A DNA stretch of 8,426 nt from an uncultured Flavobacteriia bacterium (GTDB lineage Bacteria; Bacteroidota; Bacteroidia; Flavobacteriales_D; Crocinitomicaceae), in the NCBI GenBank assembly GCA_903928365.1, contig CAIYQV010000189.1, positions 1 through 8,426 of the forward strand, in the 5' to 3' direction. Both the position numbers and the translations under genes were made by a program. This document shows positions 7,388 to 8,426 of this stretch, piece after piece. The notes beneath the pieces are model-generated. The model was not told the DNA's origin. It searched no databases and worked only from the letters and a program-made list of their open reading frames with translations. The first letter of the stretch is position 1, and each line of letters begins with the position of its first letter.

Positions 7388-7397
7388 ATTCCGGAAT
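7388..7397. repeat. 10-base perfect palindrome in the gap after murD
   Basis: ATTCCGGAAT fills nearly the whole 10-base gap between the murD stop and the ATG of the small unrecognised gene, taking in the last base of the stop codon. It has no loop, so it is not a hairpin terminator. Given chance expectation it may carry no function. Confidence 0.25.
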
Positions 7398-8426
7398 TAA
7401 AGTGCTCTCACAGCAGATTTAAACTGGTTACCGCGATCTTCATAATTCTCAAACAAGTCAAAACTCGCACACGCAGGGGAGAGCAATACCGTTTCGTCCT
7501 TTTTAGCAAGGCGATAACCATATGCAACAGCCTCCATAGCAGAACGTGCTTCAACGATCGTAGGAATTACTCCGGAGAATGTCTCCAACAATTTCTTATT
7601 GTCTACACCCAAACAAATGATGGCCTTCACTTTATCTCGTACCAAGTCCATCAATTCGGCGTAGTCATTTCCCTTGTCCACACCACCAACGATCCAAACG
7701 GTTGGTTTGTCCATGCTCTCAAGCGCAAACCATGTCGAATTAACATTGGTTGCTTTAGAGTCATTAATGAACTCGATGCCATTGACTTTAGCAACGAATT
7801 CCAGACGGTGTTCAACATTTACAAAGTCCTCCAGACTTTCTCTTACAACTTCTTTTCTGATTTCCAGAATCCTTGACGCTATCCCAGACGCCAGGGAGTT
7901 TTGGGTGTTGTGTTTCCCTTTCAGTGCTAAATCGTGAATTGACATAGTGAATTGATCGTTTATGTTTATTGTTATTTGTTGTTCGTTTGCAAATCCACCC
8001 ACTTCCATCGTTTTTTTGAGGGAAAATGGGGCTGTACGGGCAGAAATCTCCCGACTTGTTAATTCTTCCATGATGATCGGGTCATCATAATTGTATATGA
8101 ACCAGTCTTCATTGGTCTGATTTTGCAGGATTCGGAATTTAGAATTCACATAATTCTGCATGATGTAATCATAGCGATCCAAGTGGTCTGGCGTGATGTT
8201 GGTTAGAATCGCAATATCCGCTTTAAAATCGCTCATATCATCCAACTGAAATGAACTCAATTCCAATACATACCATTCCACCTCGGACTCAGCAACCTGA
8301 CGGGCAAAGCTCTTTCCGACATTGCCGGCTAATCCCACTTTGACCCCCGCTTTTTTCAGAATGTGATGCGTAAGCATGGTGGTAGTCGTCTTTCCATTGC
8401 TTCCAGTGATGCAGATCGTTTTTGCA
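7397..8426 (-). CDS. murD: UDP-N-acetylmuramoyl-L-alanine--D-glutamate ligase, N-terminus cut by window edge
   Basis: MurD adds D-glutamate to UDP-MurNAc-L-Ala in the cytoplasm using ATP. The frame is open to the window edge, giving 342 visible residues; roughly the first 100-110 residues (the UDP-binding domain) lie outside. Numbering from the edge, the P-loop is ITGSNGKTTTT at 6-16, LELSSFQL at 54-61, LTNITPDHLDRY at 74-85, the HNTQNSLAS motif at 172-180, VEHRLEFV at 204-211, NDSKATN at 221-227, GGVDKG at 247-252 and SPACASFDLFENYEDRG at 316-332. SKATN and SPACAS are MurD hallmarks and place it apart from MurC, MurE and MurF. The first in-frame ATG visible (8377) lies inside the P-loop and is not the start. 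The C-terminus is complete, and the next gene begins 10 bases downstream. Confidence 0.97.
   Translation of the reverse strand, partial: AKTICITGSNGKTTTTMLTHHILKKAGVKVGLAGNVGKSFARQVAESEVEWYVLELSSFQLDDMSDFKADIAILTNITPDHLDRYDYIMQNYVNSKFRILQNQTNEDWFIYNYDDPIIMEELTSREISARTAPFSLKKTMEVGGFANEQQITININDQFTMSIHDLALKGKHNTQNSLASGIASRILEIRKEVVRESLEDFVNVEHRLEFVAKVNGIEFINDSKATNVNSTWFALESMDKPTVWIVGGVDKGNDYAELMDLVRDKVKAIICLGVDNKKLLETFSGVIPTIVEARSAMEAVAYGYRLAKKDETVLLSPACASFDLFENYEDRGNQFKSAVRAL

Noticed and set aside
7376..7937. Plus-strand open frames of 166 and 87 codons opposite murD
   Set aside because: They are antisense to conserved MurD motifs, their products are not protein-like, and they have no gene-like context.
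1..8426. Search for terminators, RNA genes, insertion sequences or CRISPR repeats
   Set aside because: The genes abut with gaps of 27 bases or less, and I saw no GC-rich hairpin with a T run, no repeated spacers, no transposase and no RNA gene signature.

Overview
The window is one tightly packed, single-strand block of a division and cell wall (dcw) cluster. All genes read on the minus strand, so transcription runs from the high-coordinate end to the low one. In that order it holds murD (5' end cut off by the window), a small unrecognised gene, ftsW, murG, murC, ftsQ, ftsA and ftsZ (3' end cut off by the window). No RNA gene, mobile element, CRISPR array or convincing terminator is visible, and no stretch of even 30 bases lies outside a gene.

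The likely source is a member of the Bacteroidota, probably Flavobacteriales-like. This rests on the order murD-ftsW-murG-murC-ftsQ-ftsA-ftsZ with no murB or ddl between murC and ftsQ, on mostly absent or weak Shine-Dalgarno sequences, on the Bacteroidota-like FtsZ N-terminus, and on one TAnnTTTG-type promoter box at the ftsA/ftsZ junction. I cannot name a genus from the sequence alone.

The genes act together. MurC adds L-Ala and MurD adds D-Glu to the UDP-MurNAc precursor in the cytoplasm. MurG converts lipid I to lipid II at the inner membrane face. FtsW polymerises glycan strands at the septum. FtsQ is part of the periplasmic-side divisome scaffold, FtsA tethers FtsZ to the membrane, and FtsZ forms the constriction ring. 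Junctions are a 10-base gap, a 1-base TAATG overlap, a 4-base ATGA overlap, a 1-base gap, a 4-base ATGA overlap, a 6-base gap and a 27-base gap, so one operon with extensive translational coupling is likely.

The item most worth a second look is the 156-residue gene between murD and ftsW. By eye it resembles the C-terminal (ligase) domain of the neighbouring MurD but lacks its catalytic motifs, which suggests a degenerate, stand-alone Mur-ligase domain built into the operon. A secondary item is the 27-base ftsA/ftsZ gap, which holds a perfect 10-base palindrome overlapping a candidate internal promoter for ftsZ. The rest of the window is ordinary, well-conserved dcw content.
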